A stretch of 64,000 nt of DNA from Allobranchiibius sp. CTAmp26 (lineage in GTDB: Bacteria; Actinomycetota; Actinomycetes; Actinomycetales; Dermatophilaceae): contig NZ_JAGEKR010000007.1 in NCBI RefSeq assembly GCF_017565405.1, positions 85,470 to 149,469 on the forward strand, given 5' to 3'. Below are positions 45,141 through 54,398 of the stretch, piece after piece. The first letter of the stretch is position 1. The number at the start of each line of letters is the position of its first letter. Made by a program: the position numbers and the translations under genes. Below the pieces are notes generated by a model. The model did no database searches and was not told the DNA's origin. It saw nothing but the letters and a program-made list of their open reading frames with translations.

Positions 45141-45935
45141 GTGCCGGACCAGACACCGCCCGATCTGCCGCCCTCGCTGGTCCTCTCCCGGCATGGGAAG
45201 GTCGCCGTCCTCACCCTCAATCGACCGGCCAAGCGCAACGCGCTGGACGACGCGACGGTGCTGGGAATCGAACGGTTCTTCAGCAACGTTCCCGAGGATG
45301 TCGCGTGCGTGGTCATCGCGGCCGAGGGCGACCACTTCAGCGCGGGACTCGACCTGTCGGAGATGGCCGAACGCGACACGATCGCCGGCGTGCGGCACTC
45401 GCGGATGTGGCACCGCGCGTTCGAGTTGATCGAGTTCGGTCCGGTGCCGGTCGTGTGCGCGCTCAAGGGCGCCGTCGTCGGCGGCGGCCTCGAACTCGCC
45501 GCTGCGACCCATCTGCGCGTCGCCGAACGCTCCACCTTCTACGCGCTGCCCGAGGGCATGCGCGGCCTCTTCGTCGGTGGCGGTGCCTCCGTCCGCCTGC
45601 CGCGGCTCATCGGCGTGGCGCGGATGGCCGACCTGATGCTCACCGGTCGCCGGTACGACGCGCAGGAGGGTGCGGCGGTCGGCCTGTCCCAATACGTCGT
45701 CGAGGACGGCGCCGGTCTCGACGAGGCGCTGCGCCTCGCCGCCCGGATCGCCGACAACGCACCGCAGAGCAACTACGCCGTCATCCAGGCACTCCCCCGT
45801 ATCGCCGAATCGGGCCGCCACGAGGGCTATCTCATGGAAGCCATGATGGCCGCGATCGCGCAGGGCACCGACGATGCGAAGGGCCGGATGCAGGACTTCC
45901 TGCAGGGCCGCGCCGCGAAGGTGACCGACCGATGA
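45141..45935 (+). CDS. Enoyl-CoA hydratase/isomerase family (CouM/PhdE-like)
   Basis: The 264-residue crotonase has VAVLTLNRPAKRNALDD, the oxyanion loop AEGDHFSAGLDLSEM, KGAVVGGGLELAAATHLRVAE (Glu) and LPEGMRGLFVGGGASVRLPRLIG. In p-coumarate and ferulate catabolism of Rhodococcus and Corynebacterium, a crotonase hydrates the hydroxycinnamoyl-CoA. The rest of that gene set follows, so this role is likely. GTG at 45141 has GGAGG 5 nt upstream; the longer frame overlaps the IclR scar. Its stop overlaps the next start (ATGA). Confidence 0.82.
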   Translation: MPDQTPPDLPPSLVLSRHGKVAVLTLNRPAKRNALDDATVLGIERFFSNVPEDVACVVIAAEGDHFSAGLDLSEMAERDTIAGVRHSRMWHRAFELIEFGPVPVVCALKGAVVGGGLELAAATHLRVAERSTFYALPEGMRGLFVGGGASVRLPRLIGVARMADLMLTGRRYDAQEGAAVGLSQYVVEDGAGLDEALRLAARIADNAPQSNYAVIQALPRIAESGRHEGYLMEAMMAAIAQGTDDAKGRMQDFLQGRAAKVTDR

Positions 45936-47896
45936 GCGTGCGCACCGGCGACGTGCTGTGGCAGCCGCCGGCCGACATCCTGCAGACCAGCGAGGTCGGC
46001 CGCTTCCTCGCGTGGCTGGGCACGCACCGCGACGTCGACCTGCGGGACCACGATGCCCTGTGGCGGTGGTCCGTGGCGGATCTCGAGGACTTCTGGTCCG
46101 CGGTCTGGGAGTTCTTCGAGGTCCACGACCACGGCGCGCGCACGTCGGTCCTCGCCGATCGTGTGATGCCCGGTGCGCGATGGTTCACCGGGTCGCTGCT
46201 CAACTACACCGAGCACGCGCTGCGCGGCGCCGGAGCGAAGGACTCCGCGGTGGCGATCCGCGGCCGGTCCCAGACGCGCGCGGACCACGACCTGACGTGG
46301 GGCGAGTTGCGCGACCAGGTCGCTCGCGCCGCACGGGTCCTCACCGACCTGGGCGTGGGCCCCGGCGATCGGGTCGCCGGTTATCTGCCCAACTGCCCGG
46401 AGGCCGTGGTCGCCTTCCTCGCGACCGCCGCCCTGGGCGCCGTGTGGTCCAGCTGCGCGATCGAGTTCGGCCCGCGCAGCGTGGTCGACCGGTTCGGGCA
46501 GATCGAGCCGGTCGTCCTCTTCGCCGCGGGCGGATACCGCTACGGCACCAAGGACGTCGACCGCCGCGACGAGCTGGACGCGATCACCGCGGACCTGCCG
46601 ACGGTGCGGCACGTCGTCGACATCGAGTACGGCGCCTGGCGGGTCGACGGCGCGACCTCCTGGCCGGCGTCCCTCGCCGCCGCCGAGCCGCTCACTCAGG
46701 TGGTGCCGGTGCCGTTCGATCACCCGTTGGTGGTGCTGTTCTCCTCCGGCACGACGGGCCGGCCCAAGGCGATCGTGCACGGCCACGGGGGAATCGTCCT
46801 GGAGCACCTCAAGAACCACGCGCTGTCCTGGGACCTGCGTCGCGGCGATGTCATCCAGTGGTACTCGACGACCGCCTGGATGATGTGGAACGCGCTGGTG
46901 TCCGGCCTGCTCGTCGGCGCCGGCATCGTCACGATCGACGGCGACCCGGCGCACCCCGACCTGAGGTGGCAGTGGCAACTGGCGCAGGAGGCCGGGGCCA
47001 CGCTCATGGGAGCGAGCCCCGGTTTCATCATGGCGTGCCGGTCCGCCGGGGTCGACCTGCGCGGGCTCGACCTGCGGATCCGGGTGGTCGGCTCCGCGGG
47101 GTCGCCGCTCCCGCCGGAGGGCTACGCCTGGATCGGCGACCAGCTCGGTCCGCGGGTGCAGCTCAACGTCGGCAGCGGAGGCACCGACGTGTGCAGCGGG
47201 CTGGTGCAGAACAACCCGCTGCTGCCGGTGCGCGCGGGGATGATCTCCGGGCGGGCGCTCGCGGTCGACGTCCATGCGTACGACGACGCGGGCACCGAGG
47301 TGACCGGCGAGCCGGGTGAGCTCGTGGTGACCTCGCCGATGCCGTCGATGCCGGTGGGCCTGTGGGGCGACGTGGACGGATCGCGGCTCCGGGCAACGTA
47401 TTTCGACCGATTCCCCGGCGTGTGGCAGCACGGCGACTGGATCGTCTTCGAGCCCGACGGCAGCTGCGTCGTCACCGGTCGCAGCGACGCCACGCTCAAC
47501 CGCGGCGGGGTGCGTCTGGGCACCGCCGAGTTCTACCGCGTGGTCGAGGAGCTGCCGGGCGTCGCCGACAGCCTCGTCGTGCACCTCGAGGATCCCCAGG
47601 GCGGCAACGGCGAGCTGATCCTGTTCGTCACCCCGTCCGCGGGCATCGAAGTGGACGACGCCCTGATCGCGATCCTGCGCACCGCACTGCGGACGTCGCT
47701 GTCGCCCCGGCATGTGCCCGATCGCGTCGTCGGCGTCCCCGCGATCCCGCGCAACCTCACCGGCAAGAAGCTCGAGCTGCCGGTCAAGCGGATCCTGCAA
47801 GGGGTGGAGCCGTCGCAGGTGGTGAGCCGGGACGCGCTCGCCGACCCGGCATCGCTGGATCCGTTCATCGCCCTGGCACCGGAGGGGGCCCGATGA
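45932..47896 (+). CDS. Acetoacetyl-CoA synthetase
   Basis: The 654-residue ANL-family enzyme has the N-terminal domain and layout of acetoacetate-CoA ligase: WRWSVADLEDFWSAVWEFF, PGARWFTGSLLNYTEHAL, P-loop FSSGTTGRPKAIVHGHGG, STTAWMMWNALVSGLL, SGGTDVCSGL, GDWIVFEPDGSCVVTGRSDATLNRGGVRLGTAEFY and catalytic Lys in NLTGKKLELPVK. It activates acetoacetate or a related 3-oxo acid with ATP and CoA. It is unexpected inside a hydroxycinnamate operon. It may accept a 3-oxo-phenylpropanoate or recycle ketone bodies. Coupled at both ends. Confidence 0.88.
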   Translation: MSVRTGDVLWQPPADILQTSEVGRFLAWLGTHRDVDLRDHDALWRWSVADLEDFWSAVWEFFEVHDHGARTSVLADRVMPGARWFTGSLLNYTEHALRGAGAKDSAVAIRGRSQTRADHDLTWGELRDQVARAARVLTDLGVGPGDRVAGYLPNCPEAVVAFLATAALGAVWSSCAIEFGPRSVVDRFGQIEPVVLFAAGGYRYGTKDVDRRDELDAITADLPTVRHVVDIEYGAWRVDGATSWPASLAAAEPLTQVVPVPFDHPLVVLFSSGTTGRPKAIVHGHGGIVLEHLKNHALSWDLRRGDVIQWYSTTAWMMWNALVSGLLVGAGIVTIDGDPAHPDLRWQWQLAQEAGATLMGASPGFIMACRSAGVDLRGLDLRIRVVGSAGSPLPPEGYAWIGDQLGPRVQLNVGSGGTDVCSGLVQNNPLLPVRAGMISGRALAVDVHAYDDAGTEVTGEPGELVVTSPMPSMPVGLWGDVDGSRLRATYFDRFPGVWQHGDWIVFEPDGSCVVTGRSDATLNRGGVRLGTAEFYRVVEELPGVADSLVVHLEDPQGGNGELILFVTPSAGIEVDDALIAILRTALRTSLSPRHVPDRVVGVPAIPRNLTGKKLELPVKRILQGVEPSQVVSRDALADPASLDPFIALAPEGAR

Positions 47897-48837
47897 GGAG
47901 CGACCTGTCCCCCGTCGCCGTCATCGGAGCGGGCGCGATCGGCGGCAGCTGGGCCGCGCTCGCGCTGTCACGCGGCCTCGTCGTGCACGCCGCCGACCCC
48001 GCACCCGGCGCGGAGGATGCGTTGTGCGCGGCGGTCGCGGACCACCTCACCGAACTGGACGGCGCGCCCGAGGCGCTCGACCGCCTGCACTTCGCCACCG
48101 ACCCGGCCGCCGCGGCCGCGGTCGCGGCGTTCGTCATCGAGTGCGGCCCGGAGCGGGTGGAGATGAAGCGCGAGCTGTTCGCAGCGCTCGACGAAGCCAC
48201 CGCGTCGGACGTCGTCCTCGCGAGCAGCTCCTCGGGCATCGGCCCGTCCGCATTCCAGGACGCCTGCCGGCACCCCGAGCGGGTGGTGGTCGCGCACCCG
48301 TTCAACCCGCCCCACCTGGTGCCGCTGGTGGAGGTGGTGGGCGGCCGGCTCACCTCACCCGAGACGGTGGACGCCACGATGACCGCGATGCGTGCGCTCG
48401 GGCGCAGCCCCGTGCACGTGCGCGCCGAGCTGCCCGGCCACGTGGTGAACCGGCTGCAGGCGGCGCTCTGGCGGGAGGCCTACGACCTCGTACGCCGCGG
48501 CGCGATCTCCGTGGCCGACCTGGACCGTGCGGTCGCGTCGGGCCCGGGCCTGCGGTGGGCGCTGCTCGGCCCGATCGCCACCCAGCATCTCTCGGGCGGT
48601 CCGGAAGGGCTGGCGCACGTGCTGGCACATCTCGGACCGCCGATGGTCGACTGGTGGGCCGACCTCGGGGACCCCGAACTCACACCGGAGCTGACCGCGC
48701 AGCTGGTCGCCGGCGTGACCGAGGAACTCGGCGGACACGAGCGGGAGGTACGCGCCCGGCGCGACCGGGGCCTGCGGGAGCTGCTCGCCACCAAGGAGCG
48801 CCTGGGCCTGACCGCCGTCGGGGAGGACACGCCGTGA
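47893..48837 (+). CDS. 3-hydroxyacyl-CoA dehydrogenase family (CouN-like)
   Basis: The 314-residue protein has an N-terminal Rossmann fold (VAVIGAGAIGGSWAALALSRGL), the catalytic region ASSSSGIGPSAFQDACRHPERVVVAHPFNPPHLVPLVEVV and GHVVNRLQAALWREAYDLV. This group includes L-carnitine and gulonate dehydrogenases as well as hydroxyacyl-CoA dehydrogenases. In this operon it most likely oxidises 3-hydroxy-3-arylpropanoyl-CoA to the 3-oxo thioester. ATGA overlap with the synthetase and GTGA overlap with the ligase. Confidence 0.82.
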   Translation: MRSDLSPVAVIGAGAIGGSWAALALSRGLVVHAADPAPGAEDALCAAVADHLTELDGAPEALDRLHFATDPAAAAAVAAFVIECGPERVEMKRELFAALDEATASDVVLASSSSGIGPSAFQDACRHPERVVVAHPFNPPHLVPLVEVVGGRLTSPETVDATMTAMRALGRSPVHVRAELPGHVVNRLQAALWREAYDLVRRGAISVADLDRAVASGPGLRWALLGPIATQHLSGGPEGLAHVLAHLGPPMVDWWADLGDPELTPELTAQLVAGVTEELGGHEREVRARRDRGLRELLATKERLGLTAVGEDTP

Positions 48838-50336
48838 AGGACCAGGGCCTGGGCTCGTGGACCGGGCGGCGCGCCCGGATGACCCCCGACCGACCCGCGC
48901 TCGTCCAGGACGGCCGCGCCGCGACGTACGCCGAGTTGCACCGGGCGAGCACCCGCCTTGCGCACGGCCTGTCGGACCGCGGGATCACCCGCGGTGACCG
49001 GGTGGCGTTCCTCGGCCTCAACAGCGTCGAGATGGTCCTCGCGATGTTCGCCACCGCGAAGCTGGGCGGTGTCTTCGTGCCGGTGAACACCCGGCTGGCG
49101 ACCCCGGAGCTGGCCTACGTGCTGAGCCACAGCGGAGCCCGACTGCTGCTGGTCGAGGACGCGCTCGCCGCTGGGGTCGCCGCACCGGAGATCGGCGAAC
49201 TCGCCCTGGACGTCGTGCCGTTCGCGCGCAACGGCGGCGGCGGCCTCGACGCGCTGCGCGGCCCGGACGCCGGTGAGATCGACGAGGTCATCGCCCTCGA
49301 CGACCTCTTCATGATCCAGTACACCTCCGGCACCAGCGGTCGCCCGAAAGGTGTGATGCTGACCCACGGGAACGTCGTGTGGAACGTCTACAACCTGCTG
49401 GTCGACATCGACCTCGGCAGTGACGAGGTGGCCCTCGTGACCGCGCCGCTCTTCCACACGGCAGCGCTCAACCAGGTCCTCTTCCCGACGATCCTCAAGG
49501 GTGGGACGGCGTTGCTCGAGGCCCGTTTCGACCCCGTCGCGGCGATCGACACGATCGAACGCGAGCGCGTGACACTGCTGTTCGGGGTGACCTCCATGTA
49601 CCTCGCGCTGGCGTCGGCGCCGCGTTTCCGTGAGGCGGACCTGGCCAGCCTGCACCTGGCGCTCAGCGGCGGGGCCCCGATCCCGGAGTCGTTGCTGCAC
49701 ACCTGGCTGGACCGAGGACTGATGATCGTGCAGGGCTACGGCCTGACCGAGGCCTCCCCGGGTGCCACGATGCTCCGGGCCGCGGACGGCGTCCGCAAAC
49801 TCGGGACCGCGGGCACCGCATGCTTCTTCGCCGACGTGCGGGTGGTCGTCGGTGACGACGACGTGCCCGCGGGTGAACCCGGCGAGGTGCTCGTGAGCGG
49901 ACCGAACGTGAGCCCCGGCTACTGGCAGGATCCGCAGGCCACGCAGGCGGCGTTCACCGACGAGTGGCTGCACACGGGCGACGTCGCCACGGCGGACCAG
50001 GAGGGTTACCTGCGCATCGTCGACCGGATCAAGGACATGTACATCTCCGGCGGCGAGAACGTCTACCCGGCCGAGGTCGAGCAGGCGCTGCACGAGCACC
50101 CGCAGGTCGCCGAGTGCGCGGTCGTCGGGGTGCCCGACGAGAGGTGGGGCGAGGTCGGGCGCGCGTTCGTGGTGACCCGCCCGGGCGCGCAGCTGTCGCA
50201 AGCCGACGTCCTCGCCCATCTGGACGGGCGGCTCGCCCGGTACAAGCGGCCCGCAACGGTCGTCTTCCTGGACGAACTGCCGCACAACGCCTCCGGCAAA
50301 CTGATCAAATCCCGACTGAGAGAGACCACCCGATGA
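48834..50336 (+). CDS. Acyl-CoA ligase, likely hydroxycinnamate-CoA ligase (CouL/PhdA-like)
   Basis: The 500-residue ANL enzyme has P-loop QYTSGTSGRPKGVMLTHGNV, VQGYGLTEASPG, WLHTGDVATADQEGYLRIVDRIKDMYISGGENVYPAEVE and C-terminal Lys in HNASGKLIKSRLRE. Such enzymes activate p-coumarate, ferulate or caffeate as CoA thioesters with ATP. The GTG start overlaps the previous stop. The substrate is inferred from the operon; short or medium fatty acids are alternatives. Confidence 0.85.
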   Translation: MKDQGLGSWTGRRARMTPDRPALVQDGRAATYAELHRASTRLAHGLSDRGITRGDRVAFLGLNSVEMVLAMFATAKLGGVFVPVNTRLATPELAYVLSHSGARLLLVEDALAAGVAAPEIGELALDVVPFARNGGGGLDALRGPDAGEIDEVIALDDLFMIQYTSGTSGRPKGVMLTHGNVVWNVYNLLVDIDLGSDEVALVTAPLFHTAALNQVLFPTILKGGTALLEARFDPVAAIDTIERERVTLLFGVTSMYLALASAPRFREADLASLHLALSGGAPIPESLLHTWLDRGLMIVQGYGLTEASPGATMLRAADGVRKLGTAGTACFFADVRVVVGDDDVPAGEPGEVLVSGPNVSPGYWQDPQATQAAFTDEWLHTGDVATADQEGYLRIVDRIKDMYISGGENVYPAEVEQALHEHPQVAECAVVGVPDERWGEVGRAFVVTRPGAQLSQADVLAHLDGRLARYKRPATVVFLDELPHNASGKLIKSRLRETTR

Positions 50337-51220
50337 CCCGCTACGAGCCCGCCATCGACCTGGACGCGATCACCGCGCTCGACGTCCACGTGCACGTCGA
50401 GTCCGACGGTCACGGCCACTTCGCCCTGGACGACGAGCTGCTCGACGCGTCCGCGGCGTACTTCAAGGCCGGCGAGAGCCGCACCCCCTCGGTGCAGGAC
50501 CTGGCACGCCGCTACCGAGACGCCGGGATGGCGGCCGTCGTCTTCACCGTCGACGCGACCACGGCTACCGGCCACCCCGCGATCTCGAGCGAGGAGATCG
50601 CCGAGGCCGCGGCCGAGCACGCCGACGTGCTCGTGCCGTTCGGCTCGGTGGACCCGCACCAGGGAGCGGCGGCAGTCGAACGGGCGCGCCACCTCGTGCG
50701 CGAGTACGGCGTTCGCGGGTTCAAGTTCCACCCGAGCCTGCAGGCCTTCTCCCCCGACGACCCGGTGTTCCAGCCACTCTGGGGAGCGCTGGAGCAGCTC
50801 GGCGTGCCGGCGCTCTTCCACACCGGGCAGAACGGGATCGGTGCCGGACTCCCGGGCGGGCGCGGGATCAAGCTGCGCTACTCTAACCCGCTGCTGCTCG
50901 ACGACGTGGCGGCCGACTTCCCCGGGCTGACGGTGATCCTGGCGCACCCGTCCGTGCCCTGGCAGGCCGAGGCGATCTCGATGGCGACCCACAAGGCCAA
51001 CGTCTACATCGACCTGTCCGGATGGCGGCCGAAGTACTTCCCACCCGAGCTGGTGCGGGCCGCCGGCGGACTGCTGCGCCGCAAGGTGCTCTTCGGCAGC
51101 GACTACCCCCTGATCGCGCCGGAGCGGTGGCTCACCGACTTCGAGGACCTAGGCATCGATCCGGCCCACCACTCCGGCATCCTCAAGGACAACGCCGCCC
51201 ACGTCCTGGGGCTGCGCTGA
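50333..51220 (+). CDS. Amidohydrolase-2 family hydrolase (CouO/PhdC-like)
   Basis: The 295-residue metal-dependent TIM-barrel protein has an N-terminal DVHVHVES (HxH-type), YGVRGFKFHPSLQAF, PALFHTGQNG (His), VILAHPSVPW (His), and LFGSDYPLIAPERW (Asp). The ACMSD/resorcylate decarboxylase family is the closest. In Rhodococcus and Corynebacterium hydroxycinnamate loci a member of this family cleaves the 3-oxo thioester to the hydroxybenzoate and acetyl-CoA. ATGA overlap with the ligase. Confidence 0.83.
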   Translation: MTRYEPAIDLDAITALDVHVHVESDGHGHFALDDELLDASAAYFKAGESRTPSVQDLARRYRDAGMAAVVFTVDATTATGHPAISSEEIAEAAAEHADVLVPFGSVDPHQGAAAVERARHLVREYGVRGFKFHPSLQAFSPDDPVFQPLWGALEQLGVPALFHTGQNGIGAGLPGGRGIKLRYSNPLLLDDVAADFPGLTVILAHPSVPWQAEAISMATHKANVYIDLSGWRPKYFPPELVRAAGGLLRRKVLFGSDYPLIAPERWLTDFEDLGIDPAHHSGILKDNAAHVLGLR

Positions 51221-51231
51221 CGCTCCCTAAC

Positions 51232-51714
51232 ATGGCGCTCATGGAGAACGAGGGGGCGCGAGGCGACAGCGCCCCGCGGACGGCGCCGCCGACCCTGCTC
51301 TATCTGATGAAGCAGGTCGAGCTGTCGGTCCGTTCCGCACTGGACGACCTCGCCCGACCCGAGGGGCTCACGGCGCTGCAGTACACGGCGCTCACCGTGC
51401 TCGAACGTCACCCCGACCTCACCGCGGCACACCTGGCCCGGCTCTCGTTCGTGACCGCCCAGAGCACGGCCGACATGGTGAGCACCCTGCTCGACCGGGA
51501 ACTGATCGAACGGCACCGCGACCCCCGCGACCGGCGGCGCCTGGTGATGGCCCTCACCCGCCGCGGCCGGCTCGTCCTGGATCGGATGCGGCCACAGGTC
51601 ACCGCGCTCGAGGAGCGCATGCTCGGGCAGGCAAGCGCCGCCGAGGCGACGGCGCTGCGCCACACGCTCGAGCTGTGCCGACAGGCTCTGCACGAGGACA
51701 CGCCCGTCGACTGA
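51232..51714 (+). CDS. MarR-family regulator (CouR/PhdR-like)
   Basis: The 160-residue protein has MarR helices and a wing: LTALQYTALTVLERHPDLTAAHLARLSFVTAQSTADMVSTLLDRELIERHRDPRDRRRLVMALTRRG. Start ATG 51232 or 51241; neither has a clear Shine-Dalgarno. It closes the operon, 11 bp after the hydrolase. CouR-type repressors respond to hydroxycinnamoyl-CoA, and TCAGGAAACCTG before the operon and before the transporter is the likely binding site (inference). Confidence 0.83.
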   Translation: MALMENEGARGDSAPRTAPPTLLYLMKQVELSVRSALDDLARPEGLTALQYTALTVLERHPDLTAAHLARLSFVTAQSTADMVSTLLDRELIERHRDPRDRRRLVMALTRRGRLVLDRMRPQVTALEERMLGQASAAEATALRHTLELCRQALHEDTPVD

Positions 51715-51750
51715 GCGTCCAGCGTACGGCGTCGGGCTCCGACAAATTGA

Positions 51751-51762
51751 TCAGGAAACCTG
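51751..51762. promoter_or_regulatory. Second copy of the TCAGGAAACCTG operator
   Basis: The 12-mer TCAGGAAACCTG (CAGG-AAA-CCTG inverted repeat) is 34 bp before the MFS start and identical to 45100-45111. A possible promoter is CCGACA (51739-51744) with TACATA (51763-51768) 18 nt downstream, which would put the operator between the two boxes. The promoter call is weak, the shared operator is not. Confidence 0.6.
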
Positions 51763-51796
51763 TACATATCGGGTGTCCTTGTGCTTTGCTCGCCCG

Positions 51797-53428
51797 ATGA
51801 CTACATCCGCAGCATCGGAGCCCCGTGGCGGCCTTCCGACGTTGACGAGCGGCACGCTGCTCGCCTCGGTCTTCGCCTGTTTCGTCGCCCAGATCGGGCT
51901 GAGCATCCCCGCGGTCATCAACGGCTACATCAACAAGGACCTCGGCACGACGTCCACCCAGCTGACCTGGGTGTCCGACGCGTTCCTCGTCCCGGTGACG
52001 CTGTTCGAGCTGACCTTCGGGGTGGTCGGCGACCTGTTCGGCCGCAAGCGGCTGCTCGCCACGGGTGCGGCCCTGGTGGTCGTGGGCGGGCTCATCGCCT
52101 TCGTCACCCCGTCCGGAGGCGTCGGCATCCTGCTGACCGGTCAGGTCATCGCCGGGCTCGGCGCCGCGGCGATCTTCCCCACGTCGGTGGCGATGATCGC
52201 GGCGGGCACCCACACCGTGCGCGACCGCGCCCACTCCATCTCGATCTGGGCAGCCGCACTCACCGCGGGTGGGTTCATGTCCCCCGTGATCGGCGGCGTC
52301 CTGGCCCGGATCCACCACTCCGGCAGCCCGGAGGCCAGCTGGCGCTACGCCTTCCTCGCGATGGCGATCCTCGCCGCGCTGAGCGTCGCGATCACGGTGG
52401 CGGTCGCCCAGAACTCCTTGGCGCCGGAGGGCCGCTCGCTGGACTGGCCCGGCCAGATCACCATCGCCGTGGCGCTCTTCGCGCTGCTGTACGCCGTGAT
52501 CCAGGGGGCCGAGGACGGCTGGGGAAGCCTCACCGTCATCGGCGGGTTCGTCGTGGCCGTGGTGTTCCTCGTGCTCTTCGTCCTCGTGGAACGACGGGTC
52601 GACAAGCCGCTGCTGCAACTCGATCTCTTCAGCAACCGGATGTTCACCATCTCCGCGGTCGTGACGGTGCTCGGCATGTTCGCCTACCTCGGCACGGCGT
52701 ACGACACCAGCATCCGGCTGTCGGCGATCCAGGAGTACACGCCGCTCAAGACCTCGATCGGCTTCGTGCTGCTCAACATCATGGGCGTGATCCTCTTCCC
52801 GGTCAGCAGCAGGATGCTGCAGCGGTTCAACCCCGGCTGGGTGCTCGCCGGCGGCATGGGGCTCATCGGGATCGGCGACCTGGTGCTCGCGGCGATCCCG
52901 GCCACCAACCTGTCCATCGCCGCGGTCGCCGTGCCGCTGCTGGTCGTCGGTGCGGGCTTCAAGACGGCGGTCACGGCCATCACCGTGGTAGCCGTCAACA
53001 GCGTGCCGACCCAGAAGGCTGGGATGGCCAGTGGCGCCACGAGCATGCTGCGCGACTTCGGCCTGACTCTCGGCCCGGCAATCATCGGAGCCATCGCGCT
53101 GACGAACGCTGCCAACGCGATCCAGGCCAAGGTCGCGTCCTCGCCGACCCTGGGCAAGGCGGTCGAACAGTTCAACGCATCGCCGGTGCCGCCGCCGGTC
53201 AAGGGTGCCGTCAATTCCGGCCCGCTCGGCGCCAACGCGATCCCGAATCCGCCGAACCCACTGAAGGACACTGCCTTCCACGCGCTGTCACACGCCTATT
53301 CGATCGGCTACCTGGTCTGCGGCATCGCGGCACTGGTCGCTGCGGCGATCGCGGCGGTGATGATCGGCGGGCGCCAGCACGAGCACGCGTTCGTCAGCGC
53401 GCCGGAGCCCGAGCTCGTCGTCGACTGA
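51797..53428 (+). CDS. MFS transporter, DHA2-like 14-TM (hydroxycinnamate transporter candidate)
   Basis: The 543-residue protein has about 14 membrane segments. MFS motif A-like GVVGDLFGRKRLLATGAALVVVGGLIAF is near residue 75, and IAGLGAAAIFPTSVAMIAAGTH near residue 115. This resembles DHA2-type drug exporters, but transporters of this kind (CouT/PhdT) also occur in hydroxycinnamate loci and may import the acids. A long extracytoplasmic Pro/Asn-rich loop precedes the last helix. ATG at 51797 lacks a Shine-Dalgarno; GTG at 51773 would add 8 residues. Confidence 0.85.
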   Translation: MTTSAASEPRGGLPTLTSGTLLASVFACFVAQIGLSIPAVINGYINKDLGTTSTQLTWVSDAFLVPVTLFELTFGVVGDLFGRKRLLATGAALVVVGGLIAFVTPSGGVGILLTGQVIAGLGAAAIFPTSVAMIAAGTHTVRDRAHSISIWAAALTAGGFMSPVIGGVLARIHHSGSPEASWRYAFLAMAILAALSVAITVAVAQNSLAPEGRSLDWPGQITIAVALFALLYAVIQGAEDGWGSLTVIGGFVVAVVFLVLFVLVERRVDKPLLQLDLFSNRMFTISAVVTVLGMFAYLGTAYDTSIRLSAIQEYTPLKTSIGFVLLNIMGVILFPVSSRMLQRFNPGWVLAGGMGLIGIGDLVLAAIPATNLSIAAVAVPLLVVGAGFKTAVTAITVVAVNSVPTQKAGMASGATSMLRDFGLTLGPAIIGAIALTNAANAIQAKVASSPTLGKAVEQFNASPVPPPVKGAVNSGPLGANAIPNPPNPLKDTAFHALSHAYSIGYLVCGIAALVAAAIAAVMIGGRQHEHAFVSAPEPELVVD

Positions 53429-53435
53429 GCGAGTC

Positions 53436-54398
53436 TCAGAGTTCGAGGACCAGCCGAGGGCACTTCGCGCGCGACACGCACACGAACATCACGTCGTGGG
53501 CGTCCTGCTCCTGCGGAGTGAGCAGGGAGTCACGATGGTCGACGACGCCCTCGAGCACCCCGGTCTCACAGGTGCCGCAGGTGCCCTCGGTGCACGACGA
53601 CAGGATCGGCACGTCGGCCTCCTCCAGCACCTGCAGGATCGACTTGTCGGCCGGGACGGTCAACACCTTGCCCGACTCGGACAGCTCGACCTCGAATTCG
53701 CTGGCATCGCCCTGAAGTTCGAGCGCCTTCGGAGCGAAGCGCTCCGTCCGCAGCGTCCCAAGGCGGTCGGTGCAGCGCTGCTCGACGGCGGCCAGGAGGG
53801 GCTCCGGACCGCAGCAGTAGACGAGCGCGCCCTCGATCTCCGTGTCTCCCAACAGGGCATCCAGGTCGATCAGCCCGACCTCGTCCTGCGGCGCGAGGCG
53901 CACCCGCTCGCCGTACCGCTCGACGAGTGTGCCGGCGTACGCCATCGACTCGCGCGTGCGTCCGCCGTAGGTCAGGGTCCAGTCCGCGCCGGCGGCCTCC
54001 GCAGCGGCCACCATCGGGATGAGGGGGGTGATGCCGATCCCGCCGGCGATGAACACGTAGCGCGCCGCGGGTGCCAACTCGAAGTGGTTGCGCGGGCCTC
54101 GCACCTGCACGTCCGTGCCGGCGGTGACGCTGTCGTGCAGGTACGCCGAGCCGCCGCGGCCGTCCGGCTCCCGCAGGACGGCGATCGTCCACGAGGTGCG
54201 GTCGGCCGGGTCGCCGCACAGCGAGTACTGGCGCACGTGGTCGGGCGTCACGACGTCGATGTGGGCGCCGGCGCTCCAGGGCGGCAGGTCCGTGCCGTCC
54301 GCCCGGCGCAGGATGACTTCGAGCACTCCGGTGGCCGGCGTCGCGACGCGTTCCACCACCAGGTCAAGGGCCTCCTCCTGCCCGTCCGCGTTCCTCAT
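53436..54398 (-). CDS. VanB-type oxygenase reductase (FNR domain plus 2Fe-2S ferredoxin)
   Basis: The 320-residue phthalate-dioxygenase-reductase-type protein has an FMN/NAD-binding part (HVRQYSLCGDP, FIAGGIGITPLIPMV, YCCGPEPLL) and a C-terminal plant-type 2Fe-2S domain with CTEGTCGTCETGV (three cluster Cys) and a last Cys in VCVSRAKC. It moves electrons from NAD(P)H to the Rieske oxygenase. ATG at 54398 overlaps the stop of the 79-residue gene (ATGA); the longer upstream frame is not supported. Confidence 0.9.
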   Translation of the reverse strand: MRNADGQEEALDLVVERVATPATGVLEVILRRADGTDLPPWSAGAHIDVVTPDHVRQYSLCGDPADRTSWTIAVLREPDGRGGSAYLHDSVTAGTDVQVRGPRNHFELAPAARYVFIAGGIGITPLIPMVAAAEAAGADWTLTYGGRTRESMAYAGTLVERYGERVRLAPQDEVGLIDLDALLGDTEIEGALVYCCGPEPLLAAVEQRCTDRLGTLRTERFAPKALELQGDASEFEVELSESGKVLTVPADKSILQVLEEADVPILSSCTEGTCGTCETGVLEGVVDHRDSLLTPQEQDAHDVMFVCVSRAKCPRLVLEL

